A DNA stretch of 64,000 nt, from assembly GCF_009767585.1 (NCBI RefSeq), contig NZ_WSNW01000001.1, positions 960,090 to 1,024,089 of the forward strand. The letters are read 5' to 3'. This DNA comes from Coprobacillus cateniformis. GTDB lineage: Bacteria > Bacillota_I > Bacilli_A > Erysipelotrichales > Coprobacillaceae. Positions 27,545 to 35,857 of this stretch are shown in pieces. Both the position numbers and the translations under genes were made by a program. Within the stretch, counting starts at the first letter, position 1; each line of letters starts with the position of its first letter. The notes below the pieces were generated by a model that did no database searches, was not told where the DNA came from, and saw only the letters and a list, made by a program, of their open reading frames with translations.

Positions 27545-28008
27545 TCTTTATTCTCCTTAATTTTTATCAAATTATTTTCCATCATTTTTATAACTTGTAC
27601 TGTATCAGCAATTTGTTGTGGTGTTAATCCACTATATAAGTGCTTCATAAAAGCCATTTCCTGCTTTTCATATTTAACTTTCAAATCATTCATCTTATTG
27701 GTTTGTTTAATTCTCATTTTACGCTTATCTGTTTGATCACTTACAGTTATAAGAAACCCTTTTTCTTCCAGTTTGTTAATAATTTGTTTAACATTTTGAT
27801 GTGAACTTCCCATCACTTCTGCTAATTGATTAACAGTAGGTTCTTCATCTTGGAAAAGACTTAAACAAATTAATAAGAAAAATTGTTTACACGTAATTTC
27901 ATCATAAAAGGAATCACCTGCTGCTTGTAATCTGTTTCCAAACACAAAAAACAAACCAAACAAAATACGCTCATTATCCATCCCTTCTAATAATTGATTT
28001 CTATCCAT
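27541..28008 (-). CDS. MarR family transcriptional regulator
   Basis: A 155-residue MarR protein. The winged helix (about 60-115) contains PTVNQLAEVMGSSHQNVKQIINKLEEKGFL and the wing DKRKMRIKQT. A cytosolic dimeric regulator, often sensing phenolics or oxidants. It overlaps both neighbours by a few bases (8 with the FMN-binding gene, 4 with the flavodoxin). Two palindromes upstream of the operon are likely its own operators. Confidence 0.92.
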   Translation of the reverse strand: MDRNQLLEGMDNERILFGLFFVFGNRLQAAGDSFYDEITCKQFFLLICLSLFQDEEPTVNQLAEVMGSSHQNVKQIINKLEEKGFLITVSDQTDKRKMRIKQTNKMNDLKVKYEKQEMAFMKHLYSGLTPQQIADTVQVIKMMENNLIKIKENKE

Positions 28009-28393
28009 TTTTATGCACTCCTTTTTGTAAAGCCTGACTTACAGCACTTTTAATAATTTCACTTGAATATGTTGCTCCACTTTTTACATCAACTTGATAG
28101 TTATTTTTCTGTATCATTGTTTTGACAATCTCTTCAGCAGGTTCTCCAAAACCATTATCATGCTGTAGGATTTCTATATTCTTCAGAGAATGATTTTCAA
28201 CAGTTACATTCACTTTCACTTTGATTAACATTGTTTCAATATGACCTTCATATGTTCCATCTACAACATCATTCATAACAATATTAGCATATTCCAAATT
28301 TTGCACATCTTCTGTCTGCTTTTGAAACATCCAAAAGATAATGCAACCCACAATAACGATAACTCCTAAGATAATTAATAATATTTTTTTCAT
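28001..28393 (-). CDS. Membrane-anchored FMN-binding domain protein
   Basis: A 130-residue protein with one N-terminal membrane helix (residues about 3-22) and an extracytoplasmic FMN-binding domain. The covalent-flavin motif region reads VKSGATYSSEIIKSAVSQAL (about 101-120), where Thr in SGAT is the flavinylation site known from NqrC/RnfG-like domains. Small proteins of this kind accept electrons at the outer face of the membrane. The start at 28393 has GGAGGAAGC before it. First gene of the MarR-controlled redox operon. An ApbE transferase would be needed; none is in the window. Confidence 0.88.
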   Translation of the reverse strand: MKKILLIILGVIVIVGCIIFWMFQKQTEDVQNLEYANIVMNDVVDGTYEGHIETMLIKVKVNVTVENHSLKNIEILQHDNGFGEPAEEIVKTMIQKNNYQVDVKSGATYSSEIIKSAVSQALQKGVHKNG

Positions 28394-28405
28394 GCTTCCT
28401 CCATA

Positions 28406-28459
28406 TAGGTAACACATTACCTATATAAGTAATATATTACATATATTTAATTTTGTCAA
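28406..28459 (-). promoter_or_regulatory. Redox operon promoter with two MarR-type operators
   Basis: Minus-strand -35 TTGACA (28454-28459) and -10 TATATT (28431-28436), 17 bases apart. GTAATATATTAC (28429-28440, perfect palindrome) covers the -10. TAGGTAACACATTACCTA (28406-28423; 7-base arms) lies over the start of transcription. The pair shares the half-site GTAA/TTAC. Confidence 0.8.
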
Positions 28460-28463
28460 TAAA

Positions 28464-28493
28464 AAAGATAAACCTTTAAGTTTACCTTTATCT
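28464..28493 (-). terminator. Probable terminator of the VanZ operon
   Basis: Minus strand AGATAAA pairs with TTTATCT with partial inner pairing, followed by TTTTTTATT. It overlaps the last codons of the DUF308-fusion gene. Confidence 0.65.
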
Positions 28494-29714
28494 ATATAAT
28501 GTTTTTAGCAAAACTCTTGAATTCTCCTTTTTAGCCTCTTCTTCAAAATAACTAAAATAAGTTCCAGGAGTTATAATACCATTCATATTCACAATATCTA
28601 TACCAGATTTCCCAATTATATGGTCCGCTAGTAAAACACAATTATTTGTCATTACAAAATAATATTTAAAACGCCCTTTTTTAAATTTATAAAATGAAGC
28701 TTGTGTTGCTTTATATAAACGACTGGCATAATCATCTACATCTTTATTCAATTGGCAAGGAGGATTCCACGATACTAAATTATCTTTGAATGTAGAAATT
28801 GTTTCTTCTATACGCTGTTTTTGAATTTCATCTAAATATAATGAATAGCCAAAAATATGGCTCGTTGAATCATCCTGACAACAAAATGTGATATAAGTTT
28901 CTTTCTCAACTGTAAAGAGAACACCATCACCAATAGCACCAAATAATTGAGTAGAAGCTTCATCATAAGCCCCATAAGCAATAACTTCACCTTGATAGCA
29001 GATATCAACATGACCAATTGCTCCAAAACCCTCTTTACTAACATGAATCAAAACCTCTAAATCAGATTTCCCTTTATATTGAATTGATTCATCTTTCACC
29101 TCTAATTGTTCATTAATATATTCAATAAATAACCTTGGTAACAAAGCAGCAATAAAGTTAGGCATAGATACTCTTATACGCCTCTTTAATGTATTCTTAC
29201 GATCTTCTGATAAAAGTTCACGAATTGCCCTACCAATATACTTCATTCCTAAATAAATGGTATAGACTGCAAAAATATAAGTCATCTCAATGGCATGTAT
29301 ACCTGGTGATAAGATAAATGTTATACCTACCACTAAGAGTACCACTGATGCGATTAAAAAAACCAATCGACCATTTACCCTCTCTTTCCTATAATAACAA
29401 TAAGTAATCAAATAAGAAAAGCCTGTCATACAAATATATAATGCAAATAATACAACAACTAGGGATAATGGTAACTGCGGAAACAAAAGAAAACCTAAAC
29501 CAAATCCAATTCTCATAAACGTTTGTATAAGATCGTGTTTATTTCCCTGAAATAATCTCACTAAACAAAAGAGTGCATCCACAAGAATAAATAATCCTAA
29601 AAATACAACAATCATATACATAAAGTATGATGAAAAAGAAAAAGCAAGTATACCAATAAAAACAAATAGTAAACCTAATAAAAATATAAGAAAAAAATAG
29701 AATTTATTTTTCAT
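28488..29714 (-). CDS. DUF308/HdeD-like membrane domain fused to a putative permuted papain-like domain
   Basis: A 408-residue protein. Residues 1-165 hold six hydrophobic segments in the pattern of HdeD/DUF308 (FGLGFLLFPQLPLSL and ITFILSPG type repeats). Residues about 205-408 form a soluble domain with H235 in GAIGHVDICYQGEVIAYG and C359 in MTNNCVLLADHI, followed by GIITPGTYFSYFEEEA. A His-before-Cys order with these contexts resembles circularly permuted NlpC/P60-papain folds (YiiX/LRAT type), suggesting a membrane-tethered amidase or acyltransferase. That reading is inference; no close family was recognised. It overlaps the NusG-II gene by four bases. Confidence 0.7.
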   Translation of the reverse strand: MKNKFYFFLIFLLGLLFVFIGILAFSFSSYFMYMIVVFLGLFILVDALFCLVRLFQGNKHDLIQTFMRIGFGLGFLLFPQLPLSLVVVLFALYICMTGFSYLITYCYYRKERVNGRLVFLIASVVLLVVGITFILSPGIHAIEMTYIFAVYTIYLGMKYIGRAIRELLSEDRKNTLKRRIRVSMPNFIAALLPRLFIEYINEQLEVKDESIQYKGKSDLEVLIHVSKEGFGAIGHVDICYQGEVIAYGAYDEASTQLFGAIGDGVLFTVEKETYITFCCQDDSTSHIFGYSLYLDEIQKQRIEETISTFKDNLVSWNPPCQLNKDVDDYASRLYKATQASFYKFKKGRFKYYFVMTNNCVLLADHIIGKSGIDIVNMNGIITPGTYFSYFEEEAKKENSRVLLKTLYR

Positions 29715-30061
29715 TCAAATTGTTCTTCTGTTCCTGCCTGAATGACATAAATATCATTTGGTATACACACAATAGAACGTGAACTTCCTTCACTTACCCA
29801 ACCAACCTTTTCACAATCATGATTCGGACACTCAACATTGACTGCATGATATTTCTTATCTTTGACTTCTAAAGAAAATTTTCCATAATCCCCATCAAAT
29901 GTATAAGTTTTATCAATCGAAATATCAATTTTCTCTATAACTTCATTATGATAATAGATTTCAATAACATCTTTTTCTCCCTGCATCATTTCAAATATAA
30001 AATATCCAATTCCAATAACAACCAACAATCCTATAATCAATATAATATCTTTCTTTTTCAT
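29711..30061 (-). CDS. NusG domain II-containing membrane protein
   Basis: A 116-residue protein with one N-terminal membrane helix (about 5-23) and an extracytoplasmic NusG_II-like domain. The typical core is VNVECPNHDCEKVGWVSEGSSRSIVCIPN, of which CPNHDC (two Cys) and the final strand SIVCIPN are diagnostic. In many Firmicutes these small proteins lie beside FMN-binding, Rnf-type or heptaprenyl synthesis genes; their function is unknown. It sits between VanZ and the DUF308 fusion with near-zero spacing. Confidence 0.85.
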   Translation of the reverse strand: MKKKDIILIIGLLVVIGIGYFIFEMMQGEKDVIEIYYHNEVIEKIDISIDKTYTFDGDYGKFSLEVKDKKYHAVNVECPNHDCEKVGWVSEGSSRSIVCIPNDIYVIQAGTEEQFE

Positions 30062-30064
30062 AAA

Positions 30065-30754
30065 CTATTCCTTTCCAACTAAACAATATATATGAGAAAG
30101 TGGAAAACACTTTAATAAAAAATACATTAATGTTGCTCCAGCAACATTGAGTAAGAAATCATCAATATCTCCACTTCCAATTCTTAAATAAACTTGTAAA
30201 ATCTCTACACTCAAAACCATCATAATAATAGTTAAGATAAACCATCTTATTTTCCTTAGTTTAGGAAATAAAACAGGTAAAAAATAAGCCATTGGCATAA
30301 AAACAAGCATATTTCCTAATAGGTTTCCTAACAATGCTTCTAAAGTTACAACACCTTTTTGATAACCTCTAATAAAGAGATGAATTGTCTCAAAAGGGTC
30401 TAAATTTACATTATATTGAAAATAATCTTCAAAACTTAATGTTGCTTTCATAACTTTTCTTCCAAAGTCTGGATCTAGAAACAAAATATAAAACAAATTG
30501 AGACAATAAAGAATAAATAAAACCCAATGCATCTGTAAAAAACTTTTTTTCCTCTTTTCTTGATTTTGATAATTTGAATCAAAATAAACATATCCAACAA
30601 TAGATGTTGTTTGAATCATAATTAATATTACTTTTTGCATTAATGTCAATTTTAATTCAATTGATAATATATACATAAACTGCATGCCAAAACTAATGAC
30701 AATACATAACAAAAAAACATATTTTAATCGCTTAAGTATCTTTTCCATAAACAT
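30065..30754 (-). CDS. VanZ family membrane protein
   Basis: A 229-residue membrane protein with about six hydrophobic segments. The VanZ-like core is visible: NVDPFETIHLF-type lead-in (here NLDPFETIHLF, about 116-126), LLGNMLVFMPMAYFLPVLFP (about 146-165) and the end SVEILQVYLRIGSGDIDDFLLNVAG. VanZ relatives have been linked to teicoplanin tolerance, but most chromosomal copies have no known role. No clear SD precedes the ATG at 30754 or the in-frame ATG at 30748, so the exact start is uncertain. First gene of a three-gene operon. Confidence 0.85.
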   Translation of the reverse strand: MFMEKILKRLKYVFLLCIVISFGMQFMYILSIELKLTLMQKVILIMIQTTSIVGYVYFDSNYQNQEKRKKSFLQMHWVLFILYCLNLFYILFLDPDFGRKVMKATLSFEDYFQYNVNLDPFETIHLFIRGYQKGVVTLEALLGNLLGNMLVFMPMAYFLPVLFPKLRKIRWFILTIIMMVLSVEILQVYLRIGSGDIDDFLLNVAGATLMYFLLKCFPLSHIYCLVGKE

Positions 30755-30811
30755 ATGTTAAGGGAGACAGGAAAATAAGTCAATAAATTTATAAATGTTT
30801 ATTCATTATTC

Positions 30812-30840
30812 TTTCATTCTATTTTTATGCGGTGTATAAT
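30812..30840 (+). promoter_or_regulatory. Promoter of the lone EIIB gene
   Basis: -35 TTTCAT (30812-30817) and -10 TATAAT (30835-30840) with a 17-base spacer, 43 bases before the ATG. Confidence 0.55.
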
Positions 30841-30883
30841 ATATATAGATATAGAATATGATTGACAAGGAGGAAACAACAAA

Positions 30884-31207
30884 ATGTTAAAAATCATGTT
30901 AGCATGTAGTGCAGGTATGTCAACTAGTTTACTTGTAACTCGTATGCAAAAATCTGCTGATGAAAGAGGTATTGAATGTAAAATTTGGGCTGTTAGTGAA
31001 ACAGCACTAACAACTGAATATGGAAATGAACCATGTGATGTTTTATTAATTGGTCCTCAAGTTAGATTCCGTTTGAATGCTATTAAAGAACAAACAAAAG
31101 GTGAAGTTCCTGTTGAAGTTATTGATATGCGTACTTATGGTATGATGGACGGTGCTAAAGTTTTAGACCAAGCTTTAAAAATGTATGAAGATTGGAAAAA
31201 TAAATAA
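30884..31207 (+). CDS. PTS lactose/cellobiose-family EIIB
   Basis: A 107-residue cytosolic EIIB with the phosphorylated Cys at residue 8 (MLACSAGMSTSLL), full length for the family. It transfers phosphate from EIIA to the sugar bound by an EIIC of the cellobiose type. It stands alone with its own promoter and terminator and no EIIC or EIIA beside it. The window holds three EIIC genes without EIIB partners, so it may serve several of them. RBS AAGGAGGAAAC precedes the ATG. Confidence 0.95.
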   Translation: MLKIMLACSAGMSTSLLVTRMQKSADERGIECKIWAVSETALTTEYGNEPCDVLLIGPQVRFRLNAIKEQTKGEVPVEVIDMRTYGMMDGAKVLDQALKMYEDWKNK

Positions 31208-31221
31208 CCCCTAGTCATTAT

Positions 31222-31254
31222 AAAAAGAGAAGTGAGAAATCACTTCCCTTTTTA
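31222..31254 (+). terminator. Terminator after EIIB
   Basis: AAAAAGAGAAGTGA pairs with TCACTTCCCTTTTT around GAAA, ending in a T run; it may also work for the convergent gene. Confidence 0.85.
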
Positions 31255-31260
31255 TTTACA

Positions 31261-31617
31261 TTAAAAATAACAAGCAGCTGAGCCATGGTATTTTGAATTT
31301 CCAAAAGCAAGAATAAGTATAAAAATAGGATAAAAAAATATCAACCCTAATGTAAATAATAATCCATGTTGAAAAACAACTGATAGTCTAAAAAGAATAT
31401 AAATCAAAATAAAGATATTAAATATCGGAATAAGCATTGTCAAAACTAGCCAGCCACTTCCCAGTGTTAATTTGCAAAAGATATAAACATTGAAGAGTGG
31501 AATAATTGCATACCAACCTTTATATCCTGCTTTTTTAAAAATAGACCACCATGCAATCAAAGATACAATTGAAATTAATAAACCACCTGTCATCATGATT
31601 TGATAAACATCTTGCAT
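31261..31617 (-). CDS. DUF5684-type small membrane protein
   Basis: A 118-residue protein with about four hydrophobic segments. KKAGYKGWYAIIPLFNVYIF near residues 27-46 is the signature of DUF5684-like membrane proteins, often found near signal peptidases; function unknown. The start at 31617 is chosen because AAGGAGAGG lies just before it; the reading frame is open upstream to 31734 but that stretch lacks an RBS and covers the likely promoter. It stands alone, convergent with EIIB. Confidence 0.75.
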   Translation of the reverse strand: MQDVYQIMMTGGLLISIVSLIAWWSIFKKAGYKGWYAIIPLFNVYIFCKLTLGSGWLVLTMLIPIFNIFILIYILFRLSVVFQHGLLFTLGLIFFYPIFILILAFGNSKYHGSAACYF

Positions 31618-31878
31618 AAGAAACCTCTCCTTTTTTCCATTATATAACAAGAGCAGAGAAAGTATATAAAAGAAAATTTTTATTTTATACTGGTTATCCC
31701 TTATTTTACCCAATACGTATATACTTACGAACATGTAACTGTATTTTCATTAAAACACATTAAGGACATACGGAAAAAGAATAATCAAAATAAATCAATG
31801 CTTTTAACACTTTAAAATCTTATATATTATGAAATGAGTACATGTACACGTATCATTTTATGTTTCAAAATTGACAAG

Positions 31879-31911
31879 AAAAAAGTACTACAAATCAATG
31901 TAGTACTTTAA
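31879..31911 (-). terminator. Terminator after adhE
   Basis: Minus strand AAAGTACTACA pairs with GTAGTACTTT across a 7-base loop and is followed by TTTTTC. Confidence 0.9.
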
Positions 31912-31919
31912 ATCTTTTA

Positions 31920-34589
31920 TTATTTCTTTGGAGTTTCAGTAGCAAACTTAGATTCATAATCATAGATCATTCTTAAGATGGCTTCCATATCATGTACCAT
32001 TGGCATTCTTGGATTTGCTGGAGTACATTGATCTTCATAAGCATTCATAGCCATTCTATGAACTGATTCTTCCCAAGCAGCTTTATCGATACCTTGAGAT
32101 TTAATGTTGCAAGCAACACCAACTTTTGCACATAATTCTTCACATGCATCAGCAAACATAGCAACACCTTCAGCAGGAGTTTTTGGTTTTAATCCAATTA
32201 ATTGTGCTAATTCCATGTATTTTATATCTGCTTTATAGTTTTCAATCTTTGGCCAGATATTTAATTTTGTTGGGATAGTTCCATTATATCTAATCACATG
32301 TGGTAATAAGATACCATTAGTACGACCATGAGGAACATGCCATTCTCCACCAATCTTATGAGCTAATGAGTGGTTCATACCTAAGAATGCATTAGCGAAT
32401 GCCATACCAGCGATTGTTGCTGCATTATGCATTTTTTCTCTTGCTTCTGGATGATTATTTCCTTCTTTTACTGATAATTCTAAGTAATCAAATACTAATT
32501 TAACAGCTTGTTTTGCCCATCCATCAGTGAAATCAGATGCTAAGATAGAAACATAAGCTTCTACTGCATGAGTTAATACGTCAATTCCAGTATCAGCAGC
32601 AATTGATGCAGGTAAACTCATTACGAATTCTGGATCAATAATTGCAACTGTTGGAGTTAATGAATAGTCAGTTAATGGATATTTTTTATTTGCTTGTTTA
32701 TCAGTGATAACTGCAAATGGAGTCACTTCAGATCCAGTTCCTGATGTTGTTGGAATACAAATCAATCTTGCTTTCTTACCTAATTCAGGGAATTTAAATG
32801 CACGTTTTCTTATATCCATGAATTTTTGTTTGATATCATCAAAGTTCACTTCTGGATGTTCATACATTAACCACATAACCTTTGCAGCATCCATTGAAGA
32901 TCCTCCACCTAATGCAATAATAACATCTGGTTGGAATTTTCTCATGATTTCAACACCTTCATTAACTGTATCAATACTTGGATCTGGTTCTACATCAAAG
33001 TATAATTCCATATCAACTTTGTTACGTCTTCTTTTAATAACATCTTCAATCTTATCTACATAACCAAGATTGTACATACCTCTATCTGTTACAATCATAG
33101 CTTTTTCCATGACTTTCATGTCTCTTAAATATCTAATTGAATTTCTTTCAAAATAGATTTTTGGAGGAAGTTTAACCCATTGCATATTGTTGTTACGTCT
33201 CCCTATTCTCTTAATATTTAATAAGTTTACAGCACTTACGTTATTAGAAACTGAGTTGTGTCCATAAGAACCACATCCTAAAGTTAATGATGGAATAAAT
33301 GCATTATAAACAGACCCAATACCACCAAATGTAGATGGTGCATTTTCAATAACACGAATTGCTTTACATTTTAAACCAAATTCAACTGAAATATCATGAT
33401 TTTGAGTATGAATTGCAGCTGAGTGCCCTAAACCATTGAATTCAACCATTGCTGCTGATTTTGCAATACCATCTTCAGTAGAAGTTGCTTTTAAAACTGC
33501 TAATACTGGAGATAATTTTTCTCTTGTTAATGGTTCATTAGGACCAACTTCTTTACATTCAGCACAGATGATTTGAGTATCTTCTGGTACTTTGAATCCA
33601 GCTTGTTCAGCAATCCAAGTTGCATCTTTACCTACAACGTTAGGATTTAATTTTGCTTCATTCACTTTATCAGTGTAAGAAGTACATCCAAACATAAAGG
33701 CTTCAAGTTTTGCTTTTTCATCAGCGTTTACAAAGTGAACTTTGAAACGTGTAATTTCTTCTTTAAATTCCTTGTAAATTTCTTGGTCAACGATTGCAGC
33801 TTGTTCAGAAGCACAGATCATACCATTATCAAATGATTTTGATAAGACAATATCGTTAACAGCTCTTTTTAATACACAAGATTTTTCAACATATGCAGGA
33901 ACGTTACCAGCACCTACACCTAAAGCAGGTTTACCACAAGAGTAAGCAGCTTTTACCATTGCATTACCACCAGTAGCTAAGATAGTTGCTACTCCAGGAT
34001 GATTCATCAATGCAGTTGTTGCGTACATAGAACGTAATCCTAACCATTGAATACAGTCTTCAGGAGCACCTGCAGCAATTGCAGCATCTCTTACAACTTT
34101 TGCAGCTTGAACTGAACATTCATATGCTGATGGATGGAATGAGAAGATAATTGGATTTCTTGTTTTTAAAGAAATTAATGATTTGAAGATAACTGTAGAA
34201 GTTGGGTTTGTTGTTGGTACAATACCACAGATAACACCAACTGGTTCAGCGATTTCTGTTACACCAGTTAAAGGATCTTCATTGATAATTCCTACAGTTT
34301 TTAAATGACGAAGATTACTTGTTACATATTCGCAAGCGAATAAATTTTTTACAGCTTTGTCTTCAAAAACACCTCTACCTGTTTCTTTGACTGCAGCTTC
34401 TGCTAATACACCATGTTGGTCTAACCCAGCAACAGAACATTTTGCAACGATGTAGTCAACAGCATCTTGATCAAAAGATTCAAACTTATCAAGAGCCACT
34501 AATGCTTTTTGAACTAACTCATCAACATGTTGATCAATTTGTTCATTAGTTGGTTCTTCAACTTTTTTTACAGCTTTTTTTTCTGCCAT
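31920..34589 (-). CDS. adhE: Bifunctional acetaldehyde-CoA/alcohol dehydrogenase
   Basis: An 889-residue AdhE, full length. The N-terminal CoA-acylating aldehyde dehydrogenase (about 1-440) reduces acetyl-CoA to acetaldehyde; the catalytic Cys is in FDNGMICASEQAAI. The C-terminal iron-dependent alcohol dehydrogenase (about 465-880) makes ethanol, with GGGSSMDAAKV for NAD binding and the iron ligands in HSLAHKIGGEWHVPHGRTNG. AdhE assembles into long spirosomes (family knowledge). It is the main ethanol-fermentation enzyme and regenerates NAD+ for the sugar catabolism encoded around it. GGAGGAAAAAAA precedes the ATG. Single-gene transcription unit. Confidence 0.98.
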   Translation of the reverse strand: MAEKKAVKKVEEPTNEQIDQHVDELVQKALVALDKFESFDQDAVDYIVAKCSVAGLDQHGVLAEAAVKETGRGVFEDKAVKNLFACEYVTSNLRHLKTVGIINEDPLTGVTEIAEPVGVICGIVPTTNPTSTVIFKSLISLKTRNPIIFSFHPSAYECSVQAAKVVRDAAIAAGAPEDCIQWLGLRSMYATTALMNHPGVATILATGGNAMVKAAYSCGKPALGVGAGNVPAYVEKSCVLKRAVNDIVLSKSFDNGMICASEQAAIVDQEIYKEFKEEITRFKVHFVNADEKAKLEAFMFGCTSYTDKVNEAKLNPNVVGKDATWIAEQAGFKVPEDTQIICAECKEVGPNEPLTREKLSPVLAVLKATSTEDGIAKSAAMVEFNGLGHSAAIHTQNHDISVEFGLKCKAIRVIENAPSTFGGIGSVYNAFIPSLTLGCGSYGHNSVSNNVSAVNLLNIKRIGRRNNNMQWVKLPPKIYFERNSIRYLRDMKVMEKAMIVTDRGMYNLGYVDKIEDVIKRRRNKVDMELYFDVEPDPSIDTVNEGVEIMRKFQPDVIIALGGGSSMDAAKVMWLMYEHPEVNFDDIKQKFMDIRKRAFKFPELGKKARLICIPTTSGTGSEVTPFAVITDKQANKKYPLTDYSLTPTVAIIDPEFVMSLPASIAADTGIDVLTHAVEAYVSILASDFTDGWAKQAVKLVFDYLELSVKEGNNHPEAREKMHNAATIAGMAFANAFLGMNHSLAHKIGGEWHVPHGRTNGILLPHVIRYNGTIPTKLNIWPKIENYKADIKYMELAQLIGLKPKTPAEGVAMFADACEELCAKVGVACNIKSQGIDKAAWEESVHRMAMNAYEDQCTPANPRMPMVHDMEAILRMIYDYESKFATETPKK

Positions 34590-34629
34590 TTTTTTTCCTC
34601 CAAAAAATTTTATTTTATTTTACATCGTT

Positions 34630-34658
34630 AATATACTATATTCCTTGTGAAAAAACAA
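34630..34658 (-). promoter_or_regulatory. adhE promoter
   Basis: Minus-strand -35 TTGTTT (34653-34658) and -10 TATATT (34630-34635) with a 17-base spacer, about 40 bases upstream of the ATG. Confidence 0.6.
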
Positions 34659-34675
34659 GCAAGAGAATATAAAAA

Positions 34676-34722
34676 ATAAAAGGAAAAGGCTTACATATGT
34701 AATGTAAACCCTTTCCCTCGTG
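34676..34722 (-). terminator. Terminator after the Na/Ca exchanger gene
   Basis: Minus strand GGAAAGGGTTTACAT pairs with ATGTAAGCCTTTTCC, followed by TTTTATTTTT. A long stem with one or two imperfect pairs. Confidence 0.85.
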
Positions 34723-34729
34723 AATTTTT

Positions 34730-35671
34730 TTACAAAATATATACCAAATAACAGACATATGATATTAACATTATAAAAGCACCATACTTTTTCAATTTCA
34801 TATCTTTGCCAATAAAGATCATAAACATAACAATTGCTACAATGGCAATCAAGCCATCTAATAAGAAATTCGATGCAAATGGAATACCATGAGGAGCAAC
34901 TAGAGATGCTGTCCCTAATACAAATAAAATATTAAAAATATTACTTCCAATAATATTTCCTATTGCAATATCATTTTTTCCTTTCAAAGAAGCACTTACA
35001 GATGTTACTAATTCTGGTAAAGAAGTTCCAATAGAGACAATTGTTAATCCAATAATGCGATCACTGACACCAAATGATTGGGCTATTGAACTCGCTGCAT
35101 CAACTGTAACCTGACTCCCGATGACAACACAAATAATACCTAATACAATCAAAACAATCAGTTTCCACATACGATCATTATCATCTAATTCTGGCACATC
35201 ATCTATAGCACTATCATCACCACGTTTTGTGAGGCGATATAAATAAAATAAGAACAATAGGAAGAACATCCATAGGATACCTCCATCCACCTTTGTAATA
35301 CTACCATCCGGATATCCTAAGAACAATAGAGCAATTGTAATAACAATGACAAATGGTGTTTCAATAAAGAATGTTGATTTTTTGACTGCCAAGACACCAA
35401 TCATGCCAGAAATACCAAGGATTAATAAAACATTTGCAATGTTACTTCCAATAATATTTCCAATCGCAATACCAGCTGTGCCTTTATAAGCCGATGCTAT
35501 ACTGACTGCTGCCTCTGGAGCACTTGTCCCAAAAGCCACAATTGTTAGCCCAATAACTATTTGAGGAATATGTAACATAGCAGCAACCTTGGATGCCCCT
35601 TCCACAAAAACATCAGCACCTTTAATCAATAATATAAATCCAACCACCAATAAAATAATATTTAATAACAT
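34730..35671 (-). CDS. Calcium/sodium antiporter (CaCA family)
   Basis: A 313-residue exchanger with about ten membrane segments arranged as two inverted repeats. The alpha-1 motif reads GTSAPEAAVSIASAYKG with GNIIGSNIAN, and alpha-2 GTSLPELVTSVSASLKG with GNIIGSNIFN. The acidic residue in each GTS(A/L)PE is the cation ligand. Bacterial YrbG-like members exchange Na+ or H+ for Ca2+. Single-gene unit with GGGAGG RBS and a downstream terminator. Confidence 0.94.
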   Translation of the reverse strand: MLLNIILLVVGFILLIKGADVFVEGASKVAAMLHIPQIVIGLTIVAFGTSAPEAAVSIASAYKGTAGIAIGNIIGSNIANVLLILGISGMIGVLAVKKSTFFIETPFVIVITIALLFLGYPDGSITKVDGGILWMFFLLFLFYLYRLTKRGDDSAIDDVPELDDNDRMWKLIVLIVLGIICVVIGSQVTVDAASSIAQSFGVSDRIIGLTIVSIGTSLPELVTSVSASLKGKNDIAIGNIIGSNIFNILFVLGTASLVAPHGIPFASNFLLDGLIAIVAIVMFMIFIGKDMKLKKYGAFIMLISYVCYLVYIL

Positions 35672-35817
35672 CGTTTCCTCCCTTCAAAAGAAAAAGACAC
35701 ATTTATCTCATTTTATGAAACAAAGGTCTTGTTTATCACTCTTATCAATGACTTATCATCATAACCAAAGCATAAGTGTTTACATATAAATAGTATATCA
35801 TAAATATAGAGTATTTT

Positions 35818-35857
35818 AAAGAATATAAGAGAATCATGAAAAGATTCCTTATTCTTT
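35818..35857 (-). terminator. Terminator overlapping the brnQ stop
   Basis: Minus strand AGAATAAGGAATC pairs with GATTCTCTTATATTCT with small bulges around TTTTCAT, followed by TTT. The stem includes the last brnQ codons. Confidence 0.6.
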
